DNA of 42,822 nucleotides, taken from assembly GCA_032251045.1 (NCBI GenBank), contig JAVVEW010000015.1, forward strand, positions 1 to 42,822, in the 5' to 3' direction. Positions 7,201 to 13,523 of this stretch are shown in pieces. A program made the position numbers and the translations under genes. Every line of letters begins with the position of its first letter. Position 1 is the first letter of the stretch. The notes below the pieces were generated by a model that was not told where the DNA came from, did not search any database, and saw only the letters and a list, made by a program, of their open reading frames with translations. Source of the stretch: JAVVEW01 sp032251045 (GTDB taxonomy: Bacteria; Pseudomonadota; Gammaproteobacteria; Methylococcales; Methylomonadaceae).

Positions 7201-9393
7201 GCGCCGAGCGTTATCCGGCTGCTCGGGGCGACCGTTGTGCAAATGCTCGACAATCGCGAACAACTGTCCGTGCGCGTTCGGTTCGGCGGCATCCGGCAAC
7301 GCAGCGATATAGGCGCTCGCGATACGCTCGTGTATGGCACGTTTTTGCGCTGTATCCATGCAGCTTTCCACCGCCGCCTGCACCTGGTCGTGAAAAAAAT
7401 ACAGTTGGTCTTTCTCACACAGAAGAATGTTTTCAGCAAACGCATCGGCCAAGGCCCGGTACAAGGCGGCAAGATTCATATCAGCCACTTGCGCCAGGTC
7501 TTCAGCCGGGAAATGGGCGCCAAGGCAAGCACCGATCATCAACAGCGCCTGCGTGGGCGTCTTTAACTTGGCGATTTTGTCCTTGAACAAATCCAACGCG
7601 GTTTCGGGAAGCCGGGTATGTCGCAGCTGATCGTCATCCCAGCTCCAGACGCCATCATCGCCTAAATGCAAATGCCGGTACCGGTGCAACCAGCGCAGGC
7701 TTTCGTTAACGAACAAGGGATTGCCGGTCGAGGTCTGGAAAATGATGTTGGCCAGTGCCTCGGTACGCATGGGATAGGTATTGAGAATGTAGGCAGTCAT
7801 CAAATTCACTTCGGCCCGCCCCAGCGCGTTCAGCCTGATTTCCAGCAGCGATTGCTTGCCGCGCCGGATACGCTCCAACAGCCCGGTCAACCGGTGGCTG
7901 GCATCGACTTCATTGTGCCGGTAAGCCCCCACCCAGAACACCCAGGGATAATCCAAGGCATTGTCGAATAAACTTTCCAGAACATCGAAGGTGGCGCCAT
8001 CGCACCATTGCAGGTCATCGATAAACAAGGTCAACGGATGTTCCTGGTCGGCCAGCGCCGCGATAAAGCAGCCAATGGTATCGTTGAAGCGGTTACGCGC
8101 TTCCACCGGCGGCAGATCGGGCACCACCGGTTGCGGGCCGATAATCCATGCCAGCTCCGGCACCAGGTCGATCATCAATTGGCCATGGTCACCGAGACGT
8201 TCACCGATGCGCTGCCGCCAAGCATCGATACGTGCCTGATCCTCGGACAAAATGGTTTTGATGAAACCGGTAAACGCCTGAATCAGCGTGCTGTAGGGAA
8301 TATGCTTTTGGAATTGATCAAATTTGCCCGAAGTGAAATAACCGTGGCTGGCGACAACCGGCAGTTGCAACTCCTGAATCAGCCGGGTTTTGCCGATACC
8401 GGAAAAGCCGGAAATAGAAGCCGCCCGAAACACGCCGGAACAAACCTTTTTGAATTCATTTAACAACGCTTGTTTTTCGTGATCGCGGCCAACCATCACC
8501 GATGGAATGGTGATGCGATGGCTGAAATCTTTTTGCTGCAAAGGAAAATCTTCAATCACCCGCCCTCTTTGCCATTGCCGCAACACAATACGCAAGTCGT
8601 GCGCCAGCCCTGATGCGGTCTGATAACGTTTTTCCGGCGCTTTCGCCAACAGCCGGGCAATGATTTCGGCCAGCTTTGCTGGAATGCGCGCATCCCGTGC
8701 ATGCAGGTTCTCCGGGGTTTCCGCCAGATGCGAATGAATGATGGCCACCGGGTCATCGAAACAAAACGGCGGCTTGCCGACCAGGCAGGCATATAACACC
8801 ATGCCCAGTGAATACAAGTCGGTGGTGTAACTGACCGTGTGCTTGATACGCCCGGTTTGCTCGGGCGATAGAAAAGGCAGGGTCTCGACGCGAAAGCCTG
8901 GGTCATAAATAAAATGGCTGACCTGATTGATGTCCAGGATACGCACATCATCGATCAACCAGAACTCCGCCCCATCCGGGCGCAGCAGAATATTGCTGGG
9001 CTTTAAGCTTTTATGAATATGCCCGGCCTTATGCACGGTTTCCAGGCGTTCAGCCAGCTCGATCGCAAAGCGCAGCACCGCATCGACCGCCGGCGTGTCC
9101 GCCCATGGCAACGACTGACTTAACGGCCGGGCATCGATGAAATCCTGCTTCAGCACCAACGCACCATGGTCATGGCCTAAGATTTCCGGAATCAGAGTGT
9201 GTGGCAGTTGCAAGGCGCGCAACTGGTCGATCTGTTGACTGACATAGTCGGTCATGCCTTTGATGCAGAATCTGGATTTGACTTTTTTCAAGACCCAAAA
9301 ACGCTCGCTGTCCGGCGCTTGGACTTTGAACACCTCCGCCTGCATACTTTCGCCAAGCTTGGCCAGAACAGGATGATTCAGCAATAGCGTCAT
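4276..9393 (-). CDS. Giant Ser/Thr kinase-like / AAA ATPase / GAF / histidine kinase
   Basis: A 1705-residue signalling protein. Domains in order: eukaryotic-type kinase fold (about 10-275), AAA-type predicted ATPase with Walker A GFSGIGKT at 329-336 and a FIDDLQW Walker B-like strand, a long helical TPR-like region (about 600-1280), GAF (about 1300-1450), coiled coil, HisKA with phospho-acceptor H1495 in VVSHDLKAPL, and HATPase_c with N-box NLLDNAIKYN, DNGPGIAP and GIGLSL. It belongs to the trifunctional kinase/ATPase/sensor-kinase family of cyanobacteria and proteobacteria. The kinase catalytic loop reads HIHKSLKPSN, with Ser129 where Asp is expected, and the DFG position reads DDV, so that domain is probably a pseudokinase. 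The histidine kinase looks intact. AGAGGA precedes the ATG. No signal peptide or membrane segment is visible, so it should be cytoplasmic. Confidence 0.93.
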   Translation of the reverse strand: MTLLLNHPVLAKLGESMQAEVFKVQAPDSERFWVLKKVKSRFCIKGMTDYVSQQIDQLRALQLPHTLIPEILGHDHGALVLKQDFIDARPLSQSLPWADTPAVDAVLRFAIELAERLETVHKAGHIHKSLKPSNILLRPDGAEFWLIDDVRILDINQVSHFIYDPGFRVETLPFLSPEQTGRIKHTVSYTTDLYSLGMVLYACLVGKPPFCFDDPVAIIHSHLAETPENLHARDARIPAKLAEIIARLLAKAPEKRYQTASGLAHDLRIVLRQWQRGRVIEDFPLQQKDFSHRITIPSVMVGRDHEKQALLNEFKKVCSGVFRAASISGFSGIGKTRLIQELQLPVVASHGYFTSGKFDQFQKHIPYSTLIQAFTGFIKTILSEDQARIDAWRQRIGERLGDHGQLMIDLVPELAWIIGPQPVVPDLPPVEARNRFNDTIGCFIAALADQEHPLTLFIDDLQWCDGATFDVLESLFDNALDYPWVFWVGAYRHNEVDASHRLTGLLERIRRGKQSLLEIRLNALGRAEVNLMTAYILNTYPMRTEALANIIFQTSTGNPLFVNESLRWLHRYRHLHLGDDGVWSWDDDQLRHTRLPETALDLFKDKIAKLKTPTQALLMIGACLGAHFPAEDLAQVADMNLAALYRALADAFAENILLCEKDQLYFFHDQVQAAVESCMDTAQKRAIHERIASAYIAALPDAAEPNAHGQLFAIVEHLHNGRPEQPDNARRQQEAVFNYHAGIAAMKALAMDNANFFFSQAKALYPEPSWTRDYDFLFPLYKYLARTEMALGNQPASEVILHTLVAQAKNDLDRVDCLYEQTTGLSSMGKFKEAIELGNRGLNYFGRAIPGDDDLALTRAAKILERIHRDHDDVWQRILDITPSGDRATRIETGIYSELIPDYYLAGMVPQLYLSAIQSTQNCLAGGVDETVIYGFSMVGLYLQRQDRYTLSFRYEDLGLALSERYPDTFGATKGINGILWTNMHNRRDSEHIIQQCQRNIHRGKNCGDLYNAGLSYGPYLWHLIHQGADFQHINEVAQQCRRFSRKFNLSLSLGLAESVLAGWCDAMCDKRAEFDDRKIQLKLAQWAQAEHVVLIGGFYTLKGLSGHFLGDYAQAATYLTQAEPYLRGLSDNILNRLWYVFRYVNGLRLHDTPDAKERETWAHCLERVTTWASLGPILRPYLTWMKLEQAAHEQDFSRARGLALDAIDQADAQHFVFLQGFVHERLGQLLSARQHPQAGFYFHQAQAAYQHCGAEVKALQLVQKHTVAMAEPYHRNDTSLNQLLDIDYLVQATRAITQQLDLKPLLGVIMKSVMARLGAKTGYLLIAEQQHLDVLAKAVKYDAVEVEIHDRHVLDTPLLSSAIVNYVYRTQALVVLRNAIEEGDFKTDDTVQRQQLKSVLCVPLQIQQQVLGVLYLENHLIKAVFSPEDIEMTRMLTAQAAIALQNTRLIESMKKSQQEVENLNKQLEERVSERTSALNRANEELEHFAYVVSHDLKAPLRAINQLSSWIAEDYSDAFDDEGREQMTLLQGRAKRMHEMIDGILQYSRVGRIKDPDETVDLNVLLQEIIRHIAPPEHITIQQTDRLPTVKGEKLRLFQVFQNLLDNAIKYNDKDQGLIEVSCCARDDFWECSIKDNGPGIAPGYQEKIFQLFQTLSPKDQSDSTGIGLSLIEKIVTHWGGEIRLESTPGEGCKFMFTLPKANAQ

Positions 9394-9779
9394 GCCAGAT
9401 TCCTCTCAAAACAGTCACGGCCGCCTGGCGCGTGAGTGGTAAGGTTGTTATTTTATCGCCTTTGCCAGGCAAATTGCGGCACCCGGCGCTCGTCAGCATA
9501 TCCATGTCAGGCTCTATGACGACAACCTCAAAAAGGGAGCAACAAGTAGGCTCCTTGCCAGTCTCATAAGGGAAAGCCGGCAGAGCTGGCCTTGCAGGTA
9601 CTTTGCGATAGTAACGCCCGCATTGCAATGCGCCGCCTGGCGTCGGCACATTCTGTCAATTGATGTATCTTTTATTTTTAGGGTTAATGCCGGAAACAGT
9701 GACCGGCTATCGTCATATTCAGCCGCTCTCGACAGCGCCTTAAAGCCCCGTGCAAATGGCTATCAGGTGCAAGTTAGAC
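9394..9779. other. Divergent intergenic region between the kinase operon and the SRP RNA
   Basis: No convincing gene is seen. It must hold the promoter of the minus-strand kinase operon. A hairpin followed by five T residues on the minus strand (9530-9554) is the only clear structure. No known riboswitch core was recognised by eye. Confidence 0.5.
9530..9554 (-). terminator. Candidate intrinsic terminator or attenuator upstream of the kinase operon
   Basis: Read on the minus strand: GGAGC, a 9-nt loop, GCTCC, then CTTTTT. It lies about 140 nt upstream of the kinase start codon. The stem is only 5 bp (plus weak extensions), so this is a weak call. If real, it would be a leader attenuator or would block readthrough from upstream. 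Confidence 0.3.
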
Positions 9780-9808
9780 TTGAACAACCCGTTTAGTTTT
9801 GTCATAAT
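9780..9808 (+). promoter_or_regulatory. Sigma-70 promoter of the SRP RNA gene
   Basis: TTGAAC (9780-9785), a 17-nt spacer and CATAAT (9803-9808). The predicted start is about 30 nt before the mature RNA. A short perfect hairpin CCTGTC-AA-GACAGG (9820-9833) lies in the 5' precursor region. Confidence 0.7.
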
Positions 9809-9843
9809 AGCGCGCTTGGCCTGTCAAGACAGGTCATGTTCTA

Positions 9844-9957
9844 TGGAGGTTGTGTCGGTTCTCTCGCAACGATACCCTGTGAACCCCGCCAGGTCCGGAA
9901 GGAAGCAACGGTAGCAGGGGATTCGTGTGCCGGGATGCAGCTGGCGCAGCCTCCTCC
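9844..9957 (+). ncRNA. ffs: Signal recognition particle RNA (4.5S RNA)
   Basis: The sequence matches the bacterial 4.5S RNA layout. GGAGG at the 5' end pairs with CCTCC at the 3' end. The conserved tip reads CAGGTCCGGAAGGAAGCA, with the GGAA tetraloop and the asymmetric loop that binds Ffh. The distal strand contains GTGCCGGGATGCAGCTGG, as in Escherichia coli. The RNA forms the SRP with Ffh and targets inner-membrane proteins during translation. Exact ends are estimated from the terminal stem. dnaX follows about 30 nt downstream, a common arrangement. Confidence 0.95.
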
Positions 9958-9984
9958 CAACACTCTCTTCATCTTAAGCCGGTC

Positions 9985-11586
9985 ATGACTTATCAGGTTC
10001 TGGCCCGCAAATGGCGGCCACGCAAATTTTCCGAACTGGTCGGCCAGGTTCATGTTGTCAAAGCCCTGACCCACGCCATTGCCCAAGATCGACTGCATCA
10101 CGCCTATTTATTCACCGGCACACGCGGCGTCGGTAAAACCACGCTGGCGCGCATTTTCGCCAAAACCATCAATTGTCTGGCCCTTGAGGGTCATGAACCT
10201 TGTGGACAATGTTCGGTTTGCAATGCGGTTGACCAAGGCAAGTTCCCTGATTTAATCGAGGTCGATGCCGCCTCGCGCACCAAGGTTGAACAAACCCGCG
10301 AGCTTTTGGAAAACACCCAATATACGCCGGCCATGGGGCGTTTCAAGGTCTATCTGATCGACGAAGTACACATGCTGTCCGGGGCCAGCTTCAATGCCTT
10401 TCTGAAAACCCTGGAAGAACCGCCGGCGCATGTAAAGTTTCTGCTGGCCACCACGGACCCGCAAAAACTGCCGGTCACCGTGTTATCACGCTGCCTGCAA
10501 TTGAACCTGAAACGCCTGCCGGTGGCGCAGATTGCCGGGTACCTGACGCACATTACCGGCCTGGAACAAATTGACGCGGAACCGGAAGCCTTGCAACTGC
10601 TGGCGCAAGCTGCCGATGGCAGTATGCGCGACAGCCTCAGCTTACTGGATCAAGCCATCGTCCATGGCGGCGGCAGCGTGCGGCTGACAGATGTCGAAGC
10701 CATGCTGGGTTTAGTGGCCCGATACCCGGTGCTGGCGCTGGTCGCGGCCCTGGCCAAACACGATGTCAGCGCAGTGATGCAAACCTTGGCAGAAATTGCC
10801 GATAGTGCGCCCGATTTTGCCATGCTGCTCAAACAATGCCTGCAACTCTTGCATCGCGTCGCGTTGTATCAGCAAGCCCCGGATGCGCTGGACACGTTGT
10901 TTCCGGAAAGCAAAGTCGCTGAACTGGCAACGCGAATGCCTCAGGAAACGGTGCAATTGTTTTACCAGATTGGCTTAATGGGCCTGAAAGATCTGGCACT
11001 GACCCCTAATCCCCGCGACGGCCTGGAAATGGTGCTGCTGCGTATGTTGGCATTCCGGCCCGACAGCCCTGCCACCGCCACCCCGCGCCAGACCACACAA
11101 CCTGAAGCCGCGCCCGCACCATACAGCACCCCGGCCAATGAACCCGCGCCACAAGCTACGCCGAACACACCACTTGAAACACCAAAACCCGCTAACGACA
11201 CCGATTGGCATCAGCTGATCGCGTCCTTGCGACTGAGCGCGATGACCGGCCAACTGGCTAAAAACTGCACCCTGGTCAGCCTGGATGAACATCGATGCGA
11301 ACTGGCTCTGGCCCCGGAACTGAATACGTTGCACACCACAACCACCGCGGACAACTTACAAGCCGCGCTGCAACAACACTTTGCGCGCCCACTAAAGCTG
11401 GTCATTCGCATCACGGCCAGCACAAACACCGCCCCCCCCACCCCGGCACAAGTCGAACAACAGGCTCGCGACCAGCGCCAGCAACAGGCCGAACACAGCA
11501 TCGCCCAGGATACGACGGTGCAGGCCCTCAGCCAGACTTTCGCCGCCACCGTCGCCCCTCATTCCATCAAACCTGAACACGATTAA
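9985..11586 (+). CDS. dnaX: DNA polymerase III subunit tau
   Basis: A 533-residue clamp-loader ATPase. The N-terminal AAA+ module carries Walker A GTRGVGKTT near residue 45-53, a four-cysteine zinc module (C64, then CGQCSVC near 73-79), Walker B LIDEVHML and the SRC sensor motif. After residue about 370 comes a Pro/Ala/Thr-rich linker, then a tau C-terminal domain (about 405-490) that would contact the polymerase alpha subunit. The start is MTYQVLARKWRP at 9985; an in-frame ATG at 9925 lies inside the SRP RNA and is not credible. The protein is shorter than E. coli tau (643 residues), mostly in the linker. No A-AAA-AAG slippery heptamer was seen, so a frameshifted gamma form is not predicted. 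It starts the dnaX-ybaB-recR-tus run. Confidence 0.97.
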   Translation: MTYQVLARKWRPRKFSELVGQVHVVKALTHAIAQDRLHHAYLFTGTRGVGKTTLARIFAKTINCLALEGHEPCGQCSVCNAVDQGKFPDLIEVDAASRTKVEQTRELLENTQYTPAMGRFKVYLIDEVHMLSGASFNAFLKTLEEPPAHVKFLLATTDPQKLPVTVLSRCLQLNLKRLPVAQIAGYLTHITGLEQIDAEPEALQLLAQAADGSMRDSLSLLDQAIVHGGGSVRLTDVEAMLGLVARYPVLALVAALAKHDVSAVMQTLAEIADSAPDFAMLLKQCLQLLHRVALYQQAPDALDTLFPESKVAELATRMPQETVQLFYQIGLMGLKDLALTPNPRDGLEMVLLRMLAFRPDSPATATPRQTTQPEAAPAPYSTPANEPAPQATPNTPLETPKPANDTDWHQLIASLRLSAMTGQLAKNCTLVSLDEHRCELALAPELNTLHTTTTADNLQAALQQHFARPLKLVIRITASTNTAPPTPAQVEQQARDQRQQQAEHSIAQDTTVQALSQTFAATVAPHSIKPEHD

Positions 11587-11605
11587 CGTTAAGGAGTTAT
11601 CTCAG

Positions 11606-11929
11606 ATGAAAAACGCCTTGGGCTCAATGCTGCAACAAGCTCAGAAAATGCAGGAAAACATGACCAAAATGCGCCAGGAAATCGCGGCCATGGAAGTGAC
11701 CGGCGAATCGGGCGCCGGCCTGGTCAGCATCGTCATGAATGGCGAGCGGGAAGCACGTAAAGTGACTATCGATTCATCCCTGGTGGATGATGACAAAGAC
11801 ATGCTGGAAGACCTGGTCGCCGCCGCCATCAACGATGCCGTGCATAAAGTCAGCAAGCTGAAGAAAGAAAAAATGGCCGAAGTCACCGCCGGCATGCCGA
11901 TTCCTCCCGGATTTGAATGGCCATTCTGA
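11606..11929 (+). CDS. ybaB: YbaB/EbfC family nucleoid-associated protein
   Basis: A 107-residue small DNA-binding protein. It has the family layout: an N-terminal amphipathic helix rich in Gln/Met/Lys (LGSMLQQAQKMQENM), the central MEVTGESGAGLVSIVMNG strand region, and an acidic helical DDDKDMLEDLVAAAINDA segment, ending in PPGFEWPF. Family members form a tweezer-like homodimer that binds DNA and acts as a nucleoid-associated protein. Position between dnaX and recR is the conserved bacterial context. AAGGAG precedes the ATG, and its end overlaps the start of recR by 13 nt. Confidence 0.96.
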   Translation: MKNALGSMLQQAQKMQENMTKMRQEIAAMEVTGESGAGLVSIVMNGEREARKVTIDSSLVDDDKDMLEDLVAAAINDAVHKVSKLKKEKMAEVTAGMPIPPGFEWPF

Positions 11930-12531
11930 ATACCAACAGCAGCGACCACGTTCGTGAGCTGATCCAAGCGCTGCGCTGCCTGCCCGGCATTGGCCAAAAA
12001 TCCGCGCAACGCATCGCTTTTCATCTGCTACAACGCGACCGGGAAGGCGCCAAAGCATTGGCTGAAACTTTAGCTGCCGCCGTTGCCAACGTCGGCCTGT
12101 GCCAACGCTGCCGCACCCTGACCGAACATGCCTTATGCGTCTTGTGTCAAGACAGCCAACGTGACGCCTGCCTGTTGTGCGTGGTGGAAAGCCCGGCCGA
12201 TGTCTGGAGCCTGGAACAAACCGGCGTGTATCGCGGCCACTATTTCGTACTGCATGGCCGCTTGTCGCCGCTCGATGGTATTGGCCCTGAAGAACTGGGC
12301 CTGCCCTTGCTGACGCAACGCCTGTCCGCCCCCGATGTCAAAGAACTGATCATCGCCACCAGCGCCACGGTTGAAGGCGAGGCCACCGCCTACCAACTGG
12401 CTGAACACGCCCGGCAAAACAGCGTTCAGGTCAGCCGTATCGCGCATGGCCTGCCAATGGGCGGTGCTTTGGAATACACCGACAGTCACACTTTAGCCCA
12501 TGCCTTGAGCGGGCGCACCTCCATGCCTTAA
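11917..12531 (+). CDS. recR: Recombination mediator RecR
   Basis: A 204-residue protein. The N-terminal helix-hairpin-helix (LPGIGQKSAQRIAFHLL, about residue 22-38) is followed by a four-cysteine zinc module (CQRCRTL and CVLC, about 57-73) and a Toprim domain with the VVESPADVWSLEQTG motif near residue 90-104. RecR forms a ring that works with RecO (39098-39790 in this window) and RecF to load RecA onto SSB-coated single-stranded DNA at gaps. The start overlaps the end of ybaB, indicating translational coupling. tusD begins only 5 nt after the stop. Confidence 0.97.
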   Translation: MAILNTNSSDHVRELIQALRCLPGIGQKSAQRIAFHLLQRDREGAKALAETLAAAVANVGLCQRCRTLTEHALCVLCQDSQRDACLLCVVESPADVWSLEQTGVYRGHYFVLHGRLSPLDGIGPEELGLPLLTQRLSAPDVKELIIATSATVEGEATAYQLAEHARQNSVQVSRIAHGLPMGGALEYTDSHTLAHALSGRTSMP

Positions 12532-12536
12532 CGACC

Positions 12537-12899
12537 ATGCGCCTTGCCTTGCAACTCAATCACGACCCCATCGATACCGAGCTGGGCAACCGAGCCTGGC
12601 AATGCGCCCAAACAGCACTCACCGAAGGGCATGAACTGGTACGCATTTTTTTCTATCATCACGCGGTCAGCTATGCGTTCAGCCACGACCCAAACCATAC
12701 CGCATTTCGACCCAACTGGTCGGAGCTGGCACGGGCGCATGACCTGGATTTAGTGGTGTGTGTGTCGGCAGCGCTGCGCCGGGGCTGGTTAAACGAAGCT
12801 CAGTTATCGCCGGCGCATTTACTGCCGGGCTTTCGCGTTGCCGGGCTGGGCCTGTGGGCGGAAGCGGTGGTGCTGGCCGACCGGGTTAAGGTGTTCTGA
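12537..12899 (+). CDS. tusD: Sulfurtransferase subunit TusD/DsrE
   Basis: A 120-residue DsrE-fold protein. The conserved catalytic cysteine lies in LVVCVSAALRRG (C75), aligning with Cys78 of E. coli TusD. In E. coli the TusBCD hexamer takes persulfide sulfur from TusA and passes it to TusE, then to MnmA for 2-thiouridine at the wobble base of tRNA; in sulfur oxidisers the homologous DsrEFH feeds the Dsr pathway. The Cys-x4-Arg-Arg motif supports an active sulfur carrier. The gene follows recR by 5 nt and overlaps the next tus gene by 1 nt. No tusB/dsrH or tusE/dsrC lies nearby. Confidence 0.9.
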   Translation: MRLALQLNHDPIDTELGNRAWQCAQTALTEGHELVRIFFYHHAVSYAFSHDPNHTAFRPNWSELARAHDLDLVVCVSAALRRGWLNEAQLSPAHLLPGFRVAGLGLWAEAVVLADRVKVF

Positions 12900-13216
12900 T
12901 GACAAAAACCGTGCTGTACCAGATTAGCCATGATGGCATTCTGGCCGAAGAAGCACTGGACAGCGCCATGACCCTTGCCGCCTTCGGGCTGGAGGTCGCG
13001 ATCCTGTTGCAAGACCAGGGCGCACGCCTTTTGACCGAACCGGTTAACGGCCGGCTTAAAGCGCTGCCCCTGTATGATATTGACACTGTATGGATAGAGG
13101 CCAGCACATTGACCGCACTCGGGTTGAAGAAAGCTGCGTTACCTGCGTTCGTGCAAGTCATCGACACCGCCAGGCTGGCATCGCTTGCCGCCCATCACGA
13201 CGTGCTGCTGCATTAA
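12899..13216 (+). CDS. tusC: Sulfurtransferase subunit TusC/DsrF
   Basis: A 105-residue DsrF/TusC-like protein. The C-terminal half reads LYDIDTVWIEASTLTALGL, then VIDTARLASLAAHHDVLL, which parallels E. coli TusC (LYDIEQCWVCAASL, then ALRRELANYDVILRF). TusC is a structural, non-catalytic partner of TusD, consistent with the absence of a conserved Cys here. The ATG shares one base with the tusD stop codon. The gene is shorter than E. coli TusC (119 residues). It ends the dnaX-ybaB-recR-tusDC cluster and is followed by a strong hairpin. Confidence 0.82.
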   Translation: MTKTVLYQISHDGILAEEALDSAMTLAAFGLEVAILLQDQGARLLTEPVNGRLKALPLYDIDTVWIEASTLTALGLKKAALPAFVQVIDTARLASLAAHHDVLLH

Positions 13217-13253
13217 TCTCGCCCTCGACTCAGCCACGTTGGCCGGACATTGC

Positions 13254-13297
13254 CCCCCTCAATCCATTTTGGAAAAGTGGGATTGAGGGAGATTTTT
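13254..13297 (+). terminator. Intrinsic terminator after tusC
   Basis: A 10-bp perfect stem, CCCTCAATCC (13256-13265) with GGATTGAGGG (13280-13289), followed after GA by a run of T residues (13293-13297). The CCCCCTCAATCC/GGATTGAGGG form resembles a hairpin type often dispersed in bacterial intergenic regions, so it may itself be a repeat element doing terminator duty. Confidence 0.65.
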
Positions 13298-13410
13298 GGT
13301 TACCCTGCATGTTCCGGTTAACGTCCTCAAAAGCGTGCGTGACATGCCCTTGATCAGTGCAGGGCCTGGACACACACCCCATGATATGCCAAATGAAACC
13401 CACACATCCG

Positions 13411-13430
13411 TCGTTGGCATATAATTCGCT
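13411..13430 (+). promoter_or_regulatory. Putative promoter of the porin gene
   Basis: TATAAT at 13420-13425 is a perfect sigma-70 -10 hexamer, but no good -35 lies 16-18 nt upstream. The same bases also read TTGGCA (13414-13419) with a GC 10 bp after the GG, which partly fits the sigma-54 -24/-12 pattern although the -12 half is poor. The sigma factor is therefore undecided. Confidence 0.35.
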
Positions 13431-13523
13431 TGCAAACAGAGCAGCGCCTGCCCAATCTGCAATCGCATAGCCAGCAACGCAGTCCGGGCGGTCATTTTTG
13501 CCACTCTTGTCAAGGGTCATACT

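Larger units (their letters stand above)
13217..13523. other. Intergenic region between tusC and the outer-membrane porin
   Basis: No gene is seen. It holds the tusC terminator hairpin (13254-13297) and a putative porin promoter around 13411-13430. The stretch 13300-13400 shows no clear structure. Confidence 0.5.

Noticed and set aside
6766..7566. Long plus-strand open frame (266 codons) opposite the giant kinase
   Set aside because: Antisense shadow of a well-supported gene; no family features and basic low-complexity composition.
9394..9779. c-di-GMP or cobalamin riboswitch before the kinase operon
   Set aside because: No conserved core of either class was recognised on either strand.
9925..9984. 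Upstream in-frame ATG for dnaX at 9925
   Set aside because: It lies inside the SRP RNA gene, and the 20 extra residues have no DnaX character; MTYQVLARKWRP at 9985 is the family start.
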